Under the pieces are notes generated by a model. The model did not search any database, was not told the origin of the DNA, and worked only from the letters and a program-made list of their open reading frames with translations. Positions 27,395 through 36,467 of a DNA stretch of 64,000 nucleotides are shown piece by piece. This DNA comes from Balneolaceae bacterium. GTDB lineage: Bacteria; Bacteroidota; Rhodothermia; Balneolales; Balneolaceae. The stretch covers positions 1 through 64,000 of the forward strand of contig JAXHMK010000014.1 in the NCBI GenBank assembly GCA_034521495.1, written 5' to 3'. Position 1 is the first letter of the stretch, and every line of letters begins with the position of its first letter. Position numbers and translations under genes: made by a program.

Positions 27395-28714
27395 ATGATC
27401 TATCCAAAGGCCGTTCAGCAGAACGCAAATCAAATAAATTTCAAGAGAGTTAGATGGCGTGAAGGTTCCAGATGGCGCGAGCGTCTCGCTCGTGCCTTGT
27501 ATTATTTAGAGGAAGCACAAGCGAGACGATTGCGTCATCTGATTTACAAATTTTTCAAGAGAACACTTTCCTTTTTATTGTTGACGGGATTTTTAGTGGT
27601 TTCCGTCAAACCGTCATTTGCACAGACACCTGTTCTGATTAAAGATGCTTTTTTTGAGATTGATGCAAAAAAAGCGATTGATTCGCTCTATAATCGAAAT
27701 ACAGAGGCAGCGGACGAGATTCTGGATCCCTGGAGAGAGAAGCATCCCAATCATCCGATCTGGCTTTTATGGGATGGCATGGAGGTTTGGTGGAACGTTC
27801 TGGAAGATCTGAATGATCAATCACTGGATCGGGAGTTTATTGCCAGGATGCAGCAGGCCGATTATGAAGCAGGAAAGATTTTACGATCACAGCCGGGGCA
27901 TCCCGATGCACTGATTATTCGGGCTGTTGCGAACGGTTATATTGCACGATTGCACGCAAATCGAGAGGACTGGCTGACAAGCGTACAAGTTGGCCGGAAC
28001 GCGTACCAGGCTCATCAACAACTGTTACAGGTAGCACCGGAACTGCCCGACAATTTTTTTGCCGAGGGTATGAAACTCTATTATGCTGCATATATTCCGG
28101 AACAGTACCCGGTGGTAAGGGCGGTATCGTGGTTCTTTCCTGAAGGTAACCGGGAAGAAGGAATTGAAAAACTTCGTTATGCGGCAAAGAATGCGGTATT
28201 TGCCCGCCCTGAATCGAAATATTTTTTAGCGAATATTTTGCATCACTATGAGAATAAATACGAAGAGGCCAGGGAGATATTTGCTGAACTGATCAGCGCC
28301 TATCCTGATAATGGATACTACCGGCGCGAGTATTTGCAAACACTTTCACAGCTCGACCAATATGAAGAAATTCTGGCTTTTACGGGAGAAACACTGGATT
28401 ACTGGCAATCTAAAAAAGAGAAGATTGACCCCGTGTTGGAAGCCGACGTCAGATTTTGGATGGGCCGAGCGTATTACTACAAAGGAGATTTTTCAGCGGC
28501 AATACCACATCTAACCAAATCTGTACAGATTGGAAAAAACCTTGTGAATAACAAAGAGAGAGAGATTTATGTATTGGCGGCCTATTTTTCGGGAAGAGCA
28601 AACGATCTTCTTGGTGAAAAGAGGGAAGCAAAAAAATACTACGAAATAGCGGCTGATCAGAGAACGTTGCCCGAAGCGAGAAGCCGATCACGCGAGCAGT
28701 TAAAGAATCTGTAA
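27395..28714 (+). CDS. Secreted TPR protein with a repeat element inside its 5' end
   Basis: 439 residues if read from the ATG at 27395. Residues 26-48 are encoded by an inverted-repeat element (27470-27540). Directly after it comes a normal signal peptide (about residues 49-77: basic KFFKRT, a hydrophobic run and FAQ), so the real start is probably within or after the repeat, e.g. TTG at 27530. The mature part is helical with TPR-like units, including LAEAREIF-type helices near 290-330 and MGRAYYYKGDFSAAI near 370. It is probably a periplasmic scaffold. It closely follows the hydrolase gene. Confidence 0.75.
   Translation: MIYPKAVQQNANQINFKRVRWREGSRWRERLARALYYLEEAQARRLRHLIYKFFKRTLSFLLLTGFLVVSVKPSFAQTPVLIKDAFFEIDAKKAIDSLYNRNTEAADEILDPWREKHPNHPIWLLWDGMEVWWNVLEDLNDQSLDREFIARMQQADYEAGKILRSQPGHPDALIIRAVANGYIARLHANREDWLTSVQVGRNAYQAHQQLLQVAPELPDNFFAEGMKLYYAAYIPEQYPVVRAVSWFFPEGNREEGIEKLRYAAKNAVFARPESKYFLANILHHYENKYEEAREIFAELISAYPDNGYYRREYLQTLSQLDQYEEILAFTGETLDYWQSKKEKIDPVLEADVRFWMGRAYYYKGDFSAAIPHLTKSVQIGKNLVNNKEREIYVLAAYFSGRANDLLGEKREAKKYYEIAADQRTLPEARSRSREQLKNL
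27470..27540. repeat. Palindromic repeat, family 5, inside a coding region
   Basis: Imperfect 26-bp inverted arms (27470-27495 and 27515-27540, about 22/26) around a short loop. The left arm contains GATGGCGCGAGCGTCTCGC. It stays open in the reading frame of the TPR gene. Related sequence occurs twice near 34857-35062. Confidence 0.7.
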
Positions 28715-28718
28715 TTGT

Positions 28719-29483
28719 TTAAAGTTCAAAAGATTTTCTAACGATTTTATTTGTCTTTTTTGAACCCGGAATGTAGGTTTTTTCAGCAAATTGGACACGA
28801 TTATTCTTATCCACTATGACTATTGTTGATGATCGAGTACCATATTTATCTGTTTCAATAAATACAGATGAAACGGCTTTTTCTTTATCCTTTGGGAGGC
28901 CGGTATCCGGTAATGTTTCAATCGGGTATCGCTGATCATTCATCAATAGCTTAAAAAGCTTATCTTCATCCGGCTCACCTTCTCGTAAAATTTTTTCAAG
29001 AGCCCGGGAAGATTCCTCGGTTTTTGGCCAGGACGTATTCAAAAAGGCATTACTGAGGGCATGATTCCCCGGTTGAACCTTGAAGATTCCCTCTTTCCTG
29101 TTAGACATATAAAAAAGATTATCGAATGTGCCTGCAATCAGGTTAAAACCATTAAATTTATCACCAACCCGTTGCAATTCCGCAAGATATTCCCGAGGCT
29201 TGCCTTTATACAGAAGAAAATCTTTAACTATGATACCTCTGCTTGTTGTATCTTCTTTGATGTCATCCATTTGCCTGTAATTTGTCAGAGCAGCAAAGCG
29301 ACCATTTTCGGAAATTCCAAGCCACGTGCCGCCTGCTTTTTGGTCTTTCCCGGCAAGAATTTTTGGGGTGGTCTGCCAAACATGGGCAGCTTTTGTAGGA
29401 CGACTGTATGATTCATCCCGGTTGGCAGCGAAAACAAATGGATAATCGGTATACTGTTTATATGAAAATACGAGGAGGCACAT
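28719..29483 (-). CDS. NRDE-family (TANGO2-like) protein
   Basis: About 254 residues from the ATG at 29483, chosen because the family starts MCLLV with an essential Cys2; an upstream start would add 7 residues. NRDE is at residues 21-24 (FAANRDESYSRP), with GGTWLGIS further on and ALTNYR. TANGO2 homologues are linked to haem trafficking and lipid metabolism, but the chemistry is unsettled. It is convergent with the TPR gene, leaving only 4 bases between stops. Confidence 0.9.
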   Translation of the reverse strand: MCLLVFSYKQYTDYPFVFAANRDESYSRPTKAAHVWQTTPKILAGKDQKAGGTWLGISENGRFAALTNYRQMDDIKEDTTSRGIIVKDFLLYKGKPREYLAELQRVGDKFNGFNLIAGTFDNLFYMSNRKEGIFKVQPGNHALSNAFLNTSWPKTEESSRALEKILREGEPDEDKLFKLLMNDQRYPIETLPDTGLPKDKEKAVSSVFIETDKYGTRSSTIVIVDKNNRVQFAEKTYIPGSKKTNKIVRKSFEL

Positions 29484-29591
29484 ATTTTTAGCTTCGTTTA
29501 GCAAACAAAAATTTGAAACAATATAATTTTATTTTCGCTGTAAAATTAAATATCTAATACCTGGTAATCTAAAACTGTTAAACCCTCAATT

Positions 29592-32174
29592 TTGAAACCC
29601 GGAAGCGATACTGCAAAGCAAGATTTACTGTTGATGGTAGCCGGATTGGTAGCTCTGCTACTCTTCTTTTGGCTTTATTCAGATTTTCATCCGTTACCGG
29701 TCGCTGATATCAGTTTAGGTGAATCTACAGCTAATAAGCAGGCTTCTGAATTTGCAAGAGAGTTTGGATTTAATTTTGAGACAGAACCGGTTACATACTT
29801 TCAAACAGATACACAGCTTCTCGACTCTTTACAAAAACAGACGAAGTTTAAGGAATTTTATTCAAACTCTTCCAATAGCAGGCTTTTCCCGGCATTTTAC
29901 TGGCAAACAAATATTAAAATGGGCAGTGGGGATGAAGCAGACGAAGCGTTTTTTGATCAGGAGATGGCAGAGACCATAGAGATCAGGCTTTCAGAAGGGG
30001 GGAGGTTGATAGGGGTATTTAATGAAGACAACCTCCTGCCACAATCAATCTTCAGACCAGATGTGCTTCATTATGGAATGCAGACTGATTCGCTTCAGCT
30101 CTCCTCAATTTCGAATGACAGTTTGATAGCTGAATCGCTGGAGTTTAGATTTAATAATAACACAAATCAAGCTGCCGGTACGGGTCGTATTGATCAAAAC
30201 GAGGTTAACTATTTAGGGACCCCAATAGCACAAAGAATGGCCGAATACTACCTGGCAAAATCGGGATGGCCGGAACAGGATTTTACTATTACATCTGTCG
30301 AACGGGTATCCATTGGAGATTCTGAAGGAGCTCTTGTAAGATTTGAAAACTCCATTTCTGACATTCGCACAGATGTTCAGGTGGAGGTACGAATTTTACC
30401 TGCCGGCAGCCTTGTTTCGATGGATTATACACATCCAAGCGCCGATGAGGGAGACGATCTTTTTACCACCATTAAAACAGGAATTCGTACTATTGTACTT
30501 TTGGTAGGTGCGTTTTGGATTATTGTTCTGCTTTTTATCCGCTTTAGACTGCGTCTGGTTGATATTAAAGCCGCAACACTTGTGGCAGTTTTAGCCGGCA
30601 TGATATTTCCTCTCGTCCTGACTCTTGAAAGCGTTTACTCGCACTTAAATTCGTTCGGGGTGATTGATACACAGTTTGTATTTATGCAGCTTATTGTGAT
30701 TGGCTTTTCTGCTGCTTTTGCAACCCTTGGGTTCTTTGTAGTAACCGCTATTTCCGATTCCATAACACGGCAATCCTGGTCTGAAAAGCTCCGTACGGTC
30801 GATGTTCTTCGTGTAGGGTATTTCAACAACATTCCGGTGGGGCTGGCGATCATCCGGGGAATCTCATTTGGGTTTTTCCTTGCTCTTGGCTGGTGTTTAA
30901 TATTGATGCTGATACCCAATTCATTCATCACCCTTGAGGCTGGTTTCGAAGCAGATAACACTTTTTTTCCTTACCTGACCGAAATTTTGGGCAATTTTGT
31001 ATTCTATCTTCTCATTGCTCAGGTAGTTTTCCTGATATTTACCGGATTACTGAGATCCCGCTATAAATCTTCAGTGGCAGCAGTTCTCGTCCCTGCTTTT
31101 CTATTTATAGTTGTCTATCCCTTTCCATTTGAGGTGGGATCGTTCACAACCGAGTTGACTGTTGCTGGTATTATTGGACTTAGCCTGGGTATTATCTATA
31201 TCAGGGAAGATTTTCTTACTACGTTTATCGCTATGTTTGTATTTGTATCAATGCTTTCAACTGCAAATGGATGGCTGATAGAAAACTCGCCGGATGCCAG
31301 TATTTTCTACTCATTTCTCTCTTTGTTGGTTGTAGGATTTATCGCCGGCGGGTATAATATCTACCGGGGGAGTTCGGTCAGGGAGCTTCCCAAATTTGTA
31401 CCTGAATATATTGAAGAACTTGCCCAGGAAGACAGGATACGGCAGGAACTTAAAATTGCCAGAAACGTTCAGCAGTCTTTCTTGCCCATTGAAACACCAG
31501 CTGTGGAGGGCTACGATATTACCGCACTCTGTAAACCGGCATACGAAACGGGTGGAGACTACTACGATTTTATACCGCTTAAAAACGACAAATTAGCAAT
31601 AACGATTGGTGATGTGAGCGGAAAAGGTATCCAGGCTGCGTTTTTCATGACATTTACAAAAGGCGTACTCCACGCCCTTTGCAGCGATTACCGGTCCACA
31701 ATCGATATCCTTACAAAAACAAATAACATGTTTCGGAACAATGCCAATCGCGGAACATTCATATCTATGATATTTGGGATTTTGGATATTCAAAAGAATC
31801 AGTTTCAGTTTTCCAGGGCAGGTCACAATCCGCTGCTGTTTTATAAAAAAAGTGAAAATAAATTGTATGAATTTCAGCCGGAGGGTCTTGCCATTGGCAT
31901 GACCGGTGAAGAGATATTCAGGAAAAATATCTCCGAAGAGATTATCAACCTGGAAAAAGGTGATATTTTGATTTTGTTTACGGACGGAATCGTTGAGTCG
32001 ATTAGTAAAACCAATAAATTGTATGGAGATCAACGGCTGCAGAACCTGGTAAAACGAAACTACCGGTTGTCTTCAAAACAGCTACTCAAAAAACTGGAAG
32101 AAGATCTTGAAAAATTTGGCGAGAAATCTGCACAACACGACGATTTAACGATGATCGTTATCAAAAAGAAATAA
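29592..32174 (+). CDS. Multi-span membrane protein with C-terminal SpoIIE/PP2C phosphatase
   Basis: 860 residues, apparently starting at TTG; an in-frame ATG 14 codons later is an alternative. TM1 is about residues 13-32, followed by a long extracytoplasmic part (about 35-297), then around 7-8 spans (about 298-590). A coiled linker (EELAQEDRIRQELKIARNVQ) leads to a SpoIIE-type serine phosphatase (about 640-860) with the metal aspartates in GGDYYDF and GDVSGKG, and HDDLTM near the end. Such proteins dephosphorylate anti-anti-sigma factors in partner-switching stress pathways; no partner genes adjoin. Sensor input is probably periplasmic or in the membrane. Confidence 0.88.
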   Translation: MKPGSDTAKQDLLLMVAGLVALLLFFWLYSDFHPLPVADISLGESTANKQASEFAREFGFNFETEPVTYFQTDTQLLDSLQKQTKFKEFYSNSSNSRLFPAFYWQTNIKMGSGDEADEAFFDQEMAETIEIRLSEGGRLIGVFNEDNLLPQSIFRPDVLHYGMQTDSLQLSSISNDSLIAESLEFRFNNNTNQAAGTGRIDQNEVNYLGTPIAQRMAEYYLAKSGWPEQDFTITSVERVSIGDSEGALVRFENSISDIRTDVQVEVRILPAGSLVSMDYTHPSADEGDDLFTTIKTGIRTIVLLVGAFWIIVLLFIRFRLRLVDIKAATLVAVLAGMIFPLVLTLESVYSHLNSFGVIDTQFVFMQLIVIGFSAAFATLGFFVVTAISDSITRQSWSEKLRTVDVLRVGYFNNIPVGLAIIRGISFGFFLALGWCLILMLIPNSFITLEAGFEADNTFFPYLTEILGNFVFYLLIAQVVFLIFTGLLRSRYKSSVAAVLVPAFLFIVVYPFPFEVGSFTTELTVAGIIGLSLGIIYIREDFLTTFIAMFVFVSMLSTANGWLIENSPDASIFYSFLSLLVVGFIAGGYNIYRGSSVRELPKFVPEYIEELAQEDRIRQELKIARNVQQSFLPIETPAVEGYDITALCKPAYETGGDYYDFIPLKNDKLAITIGDVSGKGIQAAFFMTFTKGVLHALCSDYRSTIDILTKTNNMFRNNANRGTFISMIFGILDIQKNQFQFSRAGHNPLLFYKKSENKLYEFQPEGLAIGMTGEEIFRKNISEEIINLEKGDILILFTDGIVESISKTNKLYGDQRLQNLVKRNYRLSSKQLLKKLEEDLEKFGEKSAQHDDLTMIVIKKK

Positions 32175-32205
32175 GAAAGTCGTAAATCTTCATTATTTTT
32201 GAGAT

Positions 32206-32691
32206 ATGAAACAGCTTACAACATACATCTCTTTCATCTTGTTATTGTTGCTGCCCGTAGTTACTTCAGCACAATCTGAAACGATAGAGCCTATCTCATT
32301 GCAGCAGGCGCTGGATCAAGCCCCAAAGGAAGGGAAAAAGATTCTTGTTGATGTATTTGCTACCTGGTGTCCCTATTGTCAGCGAATGCACTCAGAGGTC
32401 TATCCGTCTGAAGGTGTTCAAAATGCAATTTCCGATTACTACCTTTGGGTACAGATTGATATAGAATCGGATGCAAAGGTAAATTATCACGGCGAAGAGA
32501 TGACCCAGGCAGAATTTGCAAGCGCTCTGGAAAATCAAAATGTTCCCACTGCATACTTTCTGAACTCCGAAGGGGCTATTCTTGGTAAACAACCCGGTTT
32601 CCTGGAACAAGAAATGTTTGTAAATCTTCTGAATTTTGTGGGAAGTGATGCTTACCTGGAACAATCGTTCCAAGATTTTATGGGTGAATAA
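32206..32691 (+). CDS. Secreted thioredoxin-family protein
   Basis: 161 residues. Signal peptide 1-23 (ends TSAQ). Redox motif CPYC at residues 55-58 (FATWCPYCQRM), and a cis-proline region NVPTAYFLN. It resembles DsbD-gamma/DUF255-type periplasmic thioredoxins that reduce or isomerise disulfides. It lies 31 bases after the phosphatase gene on the same strand and 58 bases before the metalloregulator. Confidence 0.9.
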   Translation: MKQLTTYISFILLLLLPVVTSAQSETIEPISLQQALDQAPKEGKKILVDVFATWCPYCQRMHSEVYPSEGVQNAISDYYLWVQIDIESDAKVNYHGEEMTQAEFASALENQNVPTAYFLNSEGAILGKQPGFLEQEMFVNLLNFVGSDAYLEQSFQDFMGE

Positions 32692-32749
32692 CAGGGGAAG
32701 AATTCAGAATAGAAAAAATACAGGCAGACACTAATCTAATTTTTTTGAT

Positions 32750-33424
32750 ATGTCCCGGAGCCAATCCGTTGAAGATTACCTGAAAACCATTTACAAACTT
32801 GAGAGTGAAACACCTCCCGATAAAGGTGTATCCACATCTCGTCTTGCAGAAAAAATGGGCGTAGCGAATGCTTCTGTAACAAATATGTTGAAACGCCTCT
32901 CTGAGATGAAGATGGTTAAATATGAATCGTATTATGGTTCACGGCTAACCGAAACCGGATTGAAGATTGCATTAGAAATTATTCGACACCACCGGTTGCT
33001 GGAGCTTTACCTGAAGGAGATTCTGGGCTATTCCTGGGATGAAGTTCACGATGAGGCCGAACAGCTTGAACATCATATATCGGAACAGTTTGAAGATAAG
33101 ATTGCTGAGTTGTTAAACCATCCCACGGAAGACCCGCATGGCGACCCGATCCCCACGAAAGATGGTAAGATGCCAAAAATTACACTAAAGGCACTTCACT
33201 CTGTACCACTTGAAACACCCTATATAGTTCGGAGGGTAAAAAACCAAAACCCGGATCTGCTTCGATACCTTGAAAAACAGGGACTTATTCCCGGTGTAAA
33301 AGTTGAGGTATTGTCCAAAGAACCATTTGACGGGCCTGTTAAGGTTAAAGTCGAAAATCAAACGATTACAATCGCTAATAATATTGCCGAAGATATTTTT
33401 GTCGTAAAGCAAGACGTAATCTAA
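32750..33424 (+). CDS. DtxR/MntR-family metal-dependent repressor
   Basis: 224 residues: a winged helix-turn-helix (about 1-65, EDYLKTIYKLE and VSTSRLAEKMGVANASVTNM), a dimerisation/metal-binding domain (HHRLLELYL, then EHHISEQFED and HPTEDPHGDPIP), and a FeoA/SH3-like C-terminal domain (about 150-224). Such regulators repress metal uptake in response to Fe(II) or Mn(II). No transporter gene is adjacent; which metal it senses is unclear. Confidence 0.92.
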   Translation: MSRSQSVEDYLKTIYKLESETPPDKGVSTSRLAEKMGVANASVTNMLKRLSEMKMVKYESYYGSRLTETGLKIALEIIRHHRLLELYLKEILGYSWDEVHDEAEQLEHHISEQFEDKIAELLNHPTEDPHGDPIPTKDGKMPKITLKALHSVPLETPYIVRRVKNQNPDLLRYLEKQGLIPGVKVEVLSKEPFDGPVKVKVENQTITIANNIAEDIFVVKQDVI

Positions 33425-33892
33425 TAGTACAGTCTTTAAAGTAAGTATAGTCAATCAGGTAGCCACAAAAATACGAAGTCAAAAATTTTGTGTTTTTATG
33501 GCCTCTTTTCAAGTTGACTATTAAAGTGATTTATTACCCCTGACATTATATAAACGCCTTTACAGGTTGAACTCTGAAAGCTATATCCGTTTATATTTGC
33601 TGAGGTGCCTTTGAGGCTGTCCAAAAAGGATGTGAGAGAGATCAATATTCTTATTTTTGTCATACCGGACCCCGATCCGGTATCTCCAAACACAGATAAA
33701 GAGTGGAGATTCTGTCCCAAGGACTCCTTTGGAGGATCGAGCCTGCCCCGGGAATGCGGGGTTCAGAATGACATCCTTTTTGGACAGGCTCGACATGATA
33801 GAAGAAAAAAAGCTCATCAAAGTTTTGTCTTATGCTTTAATGGTTACAATCTTAACCGGTAAACTCGTTATAGTAATTTACCGGTTACTATA
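33425..33892. other. Intergenic region holding an inverted-repeat element
   Basis: 468 bases. The part 33613-33791 is an element with near-perfect 21-bp inverted ends; the flanks carry no recognisable gene. Short open frames in the element are not convincing. Confidence 0.6.
33613..33791. mobile_element. MITE-like element, family 2 (179 bp)
   Basis: Ends are 21-bp inverted repeats with one mismatch: the left end is GAGGCTGTCCAAAAAGGATG plus T, and the right end is its near complement. The interior resembles family 1 (a TACCGGA/TCCGGTA palindrome followed by ATCTCC, and GAGTGGAGATTCTG against GAATGGAGAATCTG). No clear target duplication was seen. No transposase. Confidence 0.65.
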
Positions 33893-34711
33893 CTAATGAG
33901 CGTGATCCATTGGGTTTGGATAGTTAAACTCATAATACAGTTCCCTCTTTAGCTTTTCGTTTGATACAATTCTATATCCTGTATTATTGTCCTTTTTAAA
34001 GGTGGGAGGCGGCAGGTCAAAATGTTTTGCCGCGCATTGGTAGAACTCCTTCCGGGGCGGATGCCCGTCGGATACTACATTGTAAATTTCGTTTCTTTTC
34101 TTCTGGTTGATCACCTCTGTTATGATATTCACACAATCCAGTTGATGGACAAGATTTACGGGCCTTGCTCCCTCATCAAGATCTTTTTTTCCGCTTAAAT
34201 ATTTTACCGGATGCCGCTCATATCCGTAAAGCCCGCCAAACCGGAGGATTGTATAATCGATATCTGAATTTTTAATGAGTTCCTCACCCTTTAAAATAGC
34301 CTCACCGCTTGCCCGTGCTGCCTTTCCTTTTTCAGCTTCTTCCTCCCGGGTTAGTCCGCCATATTTAGGGTACACAGAAGTTGAGCTTGCAAAAATGATC
34401 CAGGAGATGTGATGCTCCTTGGCTTTGGCAAGCACTTTTTTAACATTTGCCGGAAACTCATCTTTAACGTTGGGATTTCTGCGGCCGGGCGGAATATTCA
34501 AAAACAGAATATCGCAATCCCAAAAATCTTTGATTTTTTCATCCGAAACTGAATCCGGAAGTTCCAGCAGATATGCATCGATTCCACTCTGTTGTAAAAC
34601 GTTTAGTTTTTTCTCTGTGGTTGTTGAACCTTTAATGATATGGCCAGAAGAGAGCAACCGTTCAGCAAGGGGGAAACCCAGCCAGCCACATCCTAAAACC
34701 GAAATGATCAT
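33893..34711 (-). CDS. NAD(P)-binding epimerase/dehydratase (YeeZ-like, SDR extended type)
   Basis: About 272 residues from ATG at 34711 (MIISVLGCGWLGFPLAERLL), which places the Rossmann GxGxxG at the N-terminus; an earlier start adds 15 unrelated residues. The fold follows the extended SDR type with SSTSVY in the active-site strand and GGLYG later. The usual YxxxK is not evident, as in YeeZ-type proteins. Role unknown. Confidence 0.85.
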   Translation of the reverse strand: MIISVLGCGWLGFPLAERLLSSGHIIKGSTTTEKKLNVLQQSGIDAYLLELPDSVSDEKIKDFWDCDILFLNIPPGRRNPNVKDEFPANVKKVLAKAKEHHISWIIFASSTSVYPKYGGLTREEEAEKGKAARASGEAILKGEELIKNSDIDYTILRFGGLYGYERHPVKYLSGKKDLDEGARPVNLVHQLDCVNIITEVINQKKRNEIYNVVSDGHPPRKEFYQCAAKHFDLPPPTFKKDNNTGYRIVSNEKLKRELYYEFNYPNPMDHAH

Positions 34712-35123
34712 AAATAATTTCTTTTTTAATCCGGAATGAAAGTAAGAACAACTCACACCAAAATAAAAGCGGTTTTCAGAATCTTTCGTATAAATTTTCT
34801 TCGTGTTACTACATAGATTTTCAGTAGTTTTAAACTGACCCTATGGAGTTACTTGGGATGGCGCGAGCGTCTCACTCGTGACTCTTTCCGACATTTGTAA
34901 TCAATATGTAAAGCACAAGCGGGAGGCTTGTGCTATCTGGATAGTGCGTGAATTGACTGAATGGCAATAATGTTAACTGGATATTGCGAGTATCCCACTC
35001 TTGACCCTATTTGACATTTGTAATCAATGTATGGAGCACAAGCGGGACGCTTGCGCTATTTAGAGATAATCCAATCCCGGGGCAAAAGCTTTGCGGAGGG
35101 TGAATCAAATAAATAATTTTAAC
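34712..35123. other. Intergenic region with tandem family-5 repeats
   Basis: 412 bases. Two related palindromic units lie at about 34857-34937 and 34978-35062, sharing a segment containing GACATTTGTAATCAAT and AGCACAAGCGGGA. They may have arisen by a local duplication. No gene seen. Confidence 0.55.
34857..35062. repeat. Two tandem palindromic units, family 5
   Basis: The first unit starts ATGGCGCGAGCGTCTCACTC and ends in CTTGTGCTATC; the second has ATTGCGAGTATCCCACTC and ends CGCTTGCGCTATT. Each has inverted ends; the centres match in direct orientation with about 123-bp spacing. Same family as 27470-27540. Confidence 0.6.
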
Positions 35124-36467
35124 ATGGCAGAGAATAAAATAGCAATTGTTGGTACCGGGATAACCGGTTTAACTGCAGCCTGGGCACTTAAGAGGAAGGG
35201 GCAGCAAGTTGACTTGTTTGAACAACATGGATATGCCGGGGGTTCTATAAAAACGATTCGTGAAGATAACTGGCTTCTTGAGTACGGGCCAAATACGTTA
35301 CTTCTAAAAGATCAAAAAGTAGCGGATTTTTTAAAAGATCTTGGATTGTGGGAGGAGAGAGTCATCGCTAATCCGGAAAGTTCGAAACGGTTTATTGTTA
35401 AGAACGGGCAACTTGTAAAGTTACCTTCCTCCTTGGTTGAGGCTGTTTCGACTCCTCTTTTTTCGCCGGGGGGAAAGTTAGCTGTCCTGAAAGATCTCTT
35501 TATCTCAAAAACTGATAATCGGGATGAAACAGTAGCTCAATTTGTTGAGCGAAGAATTGGGAAAGAGATGCTGGATTATGCTTTAAATCCATTTATTGCA
35601 GGGATTTATGCAAACAAACCCGAAAAACTTTCTCTGCGTCATACGTTTCCTAAAATGCACGATCTGGAACAGGAGTATGGCTCATTAATATGGGGAACTA
35701 TTGCCGGGCGTAAGAAGAGAAAATCTGACGGCCGTATTGATCGGGAACTGATTTCATTTGAGAATGGTCTCCACCAGATTATCGAACGAATGACGGAGCA
35801 ACTTGATGAGATCTACTTCAATCATCAGATTAAAAAGGTTCAGAAACTGGAGGATGGATGGTACTTAAAAAGTAAATTTGGTGATAAGGGTCCGTATAAA
35901 AAGGTAGTGGTAAATGTACCGCTGTATAAATGGAATAAAGATCTTTTACCGATTCAGCCCGAAGAATTGGAGGAAATTCAAACGGTACAATACCCACCCT
36001 TGTCCGTTTTTCACCTGGGGTTTAAAAAAGACGAAGTTCGGCATCCTCTGGATGGATTTGGGTTCCTGGTTCCGGAAAAAGAGGACAGGAATATTCTCGG
36101 TGCGTTATTCTCATCAACATTATTTTCGGGAAGAGCACCAGCTGATTCGCACTTATTAACTGTGTTTGTTGGAGGCGGACGAGATCCTGAATTAGCAAAA
36201 AAAGAGAGTCAATCTCTCCTGCATATTGTTCTGGATGAGCTTCGGGATCTGATAGGAGTCCGAAACGAACCTGTATTTAAAGAGCATGTATTTTGGCCAA
36301 ACTCAATTCCCGGATATCATGTGGGATATGACCAGGTCTTGAATGTCTTTGAGACGATTGAAAAAAGAAATTCGCACTTACACCTGGCAGGGAATTTCAG
36401 GAATGGTGTTTCGGTGCCGGATTGCATTAAACAGGGCCTGAGTCTTGCTGAGGAGATTGGTGGTTAA
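35124..36467 (+). CDS. hemG: Protoporphyrinogen/coproporphyrinogen oxidase (HemG/HemY type)
   Basis: About 447 residues from ATG at 35124; an upstream TTG start would add 11 residues. FAD-binding GTGITGLTAAWAL near the N-terminus, then the FAD region LEYGPNTLL, and near the C-terminus HLAGNFRNGVSVPDCIKQG. Oxidises protoporphyrinogen IX (or coproporphyrinogen III) late in haem synthesis. It is the HemY-like FAD enzyme, so the symbol could equally be hemY. hemD lies 3 kb downstream. Confidence 0.92.
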   Translation: MAENKIAIVGTGITGLTAAWALKRKGQQVDLFEQHGYAGGSIKTIREDNWLLEYGPNTLLLKDQKVADFLKDLGLWEERVIANPESSKRFIVKNGQLVKLPSSLVEAVSTPLFSPGGKLAVLKDLFISKTDNRDETVAQFVERRIGKEMLDYALNPFIAGIYANKPEKLSLRHTFPKMHDLEQEYGSLIWGTIAGRKKRKSDGRIDRELISFENGLHQIIERMTEQLDEIYFNHQIKKVQKLEDGWYLKSKFGDKGPYKKVVVNVPLYKWNKDLLPIQPEELEEIQTVQYPPLSVFHLGFKKDEVRHPLDGFGFLVPEKEDRNILGALFSSTLFSGRAPADSHLLTVFVGGGRDPELAKKESQSLLHIVLDELRDLIGVRNEPVFKEHVFWPNSIPGYHVGYDQVLNVFETIEKRNSHLHLAGNFRNGVSVPDCIKQGLSLAEEIGG

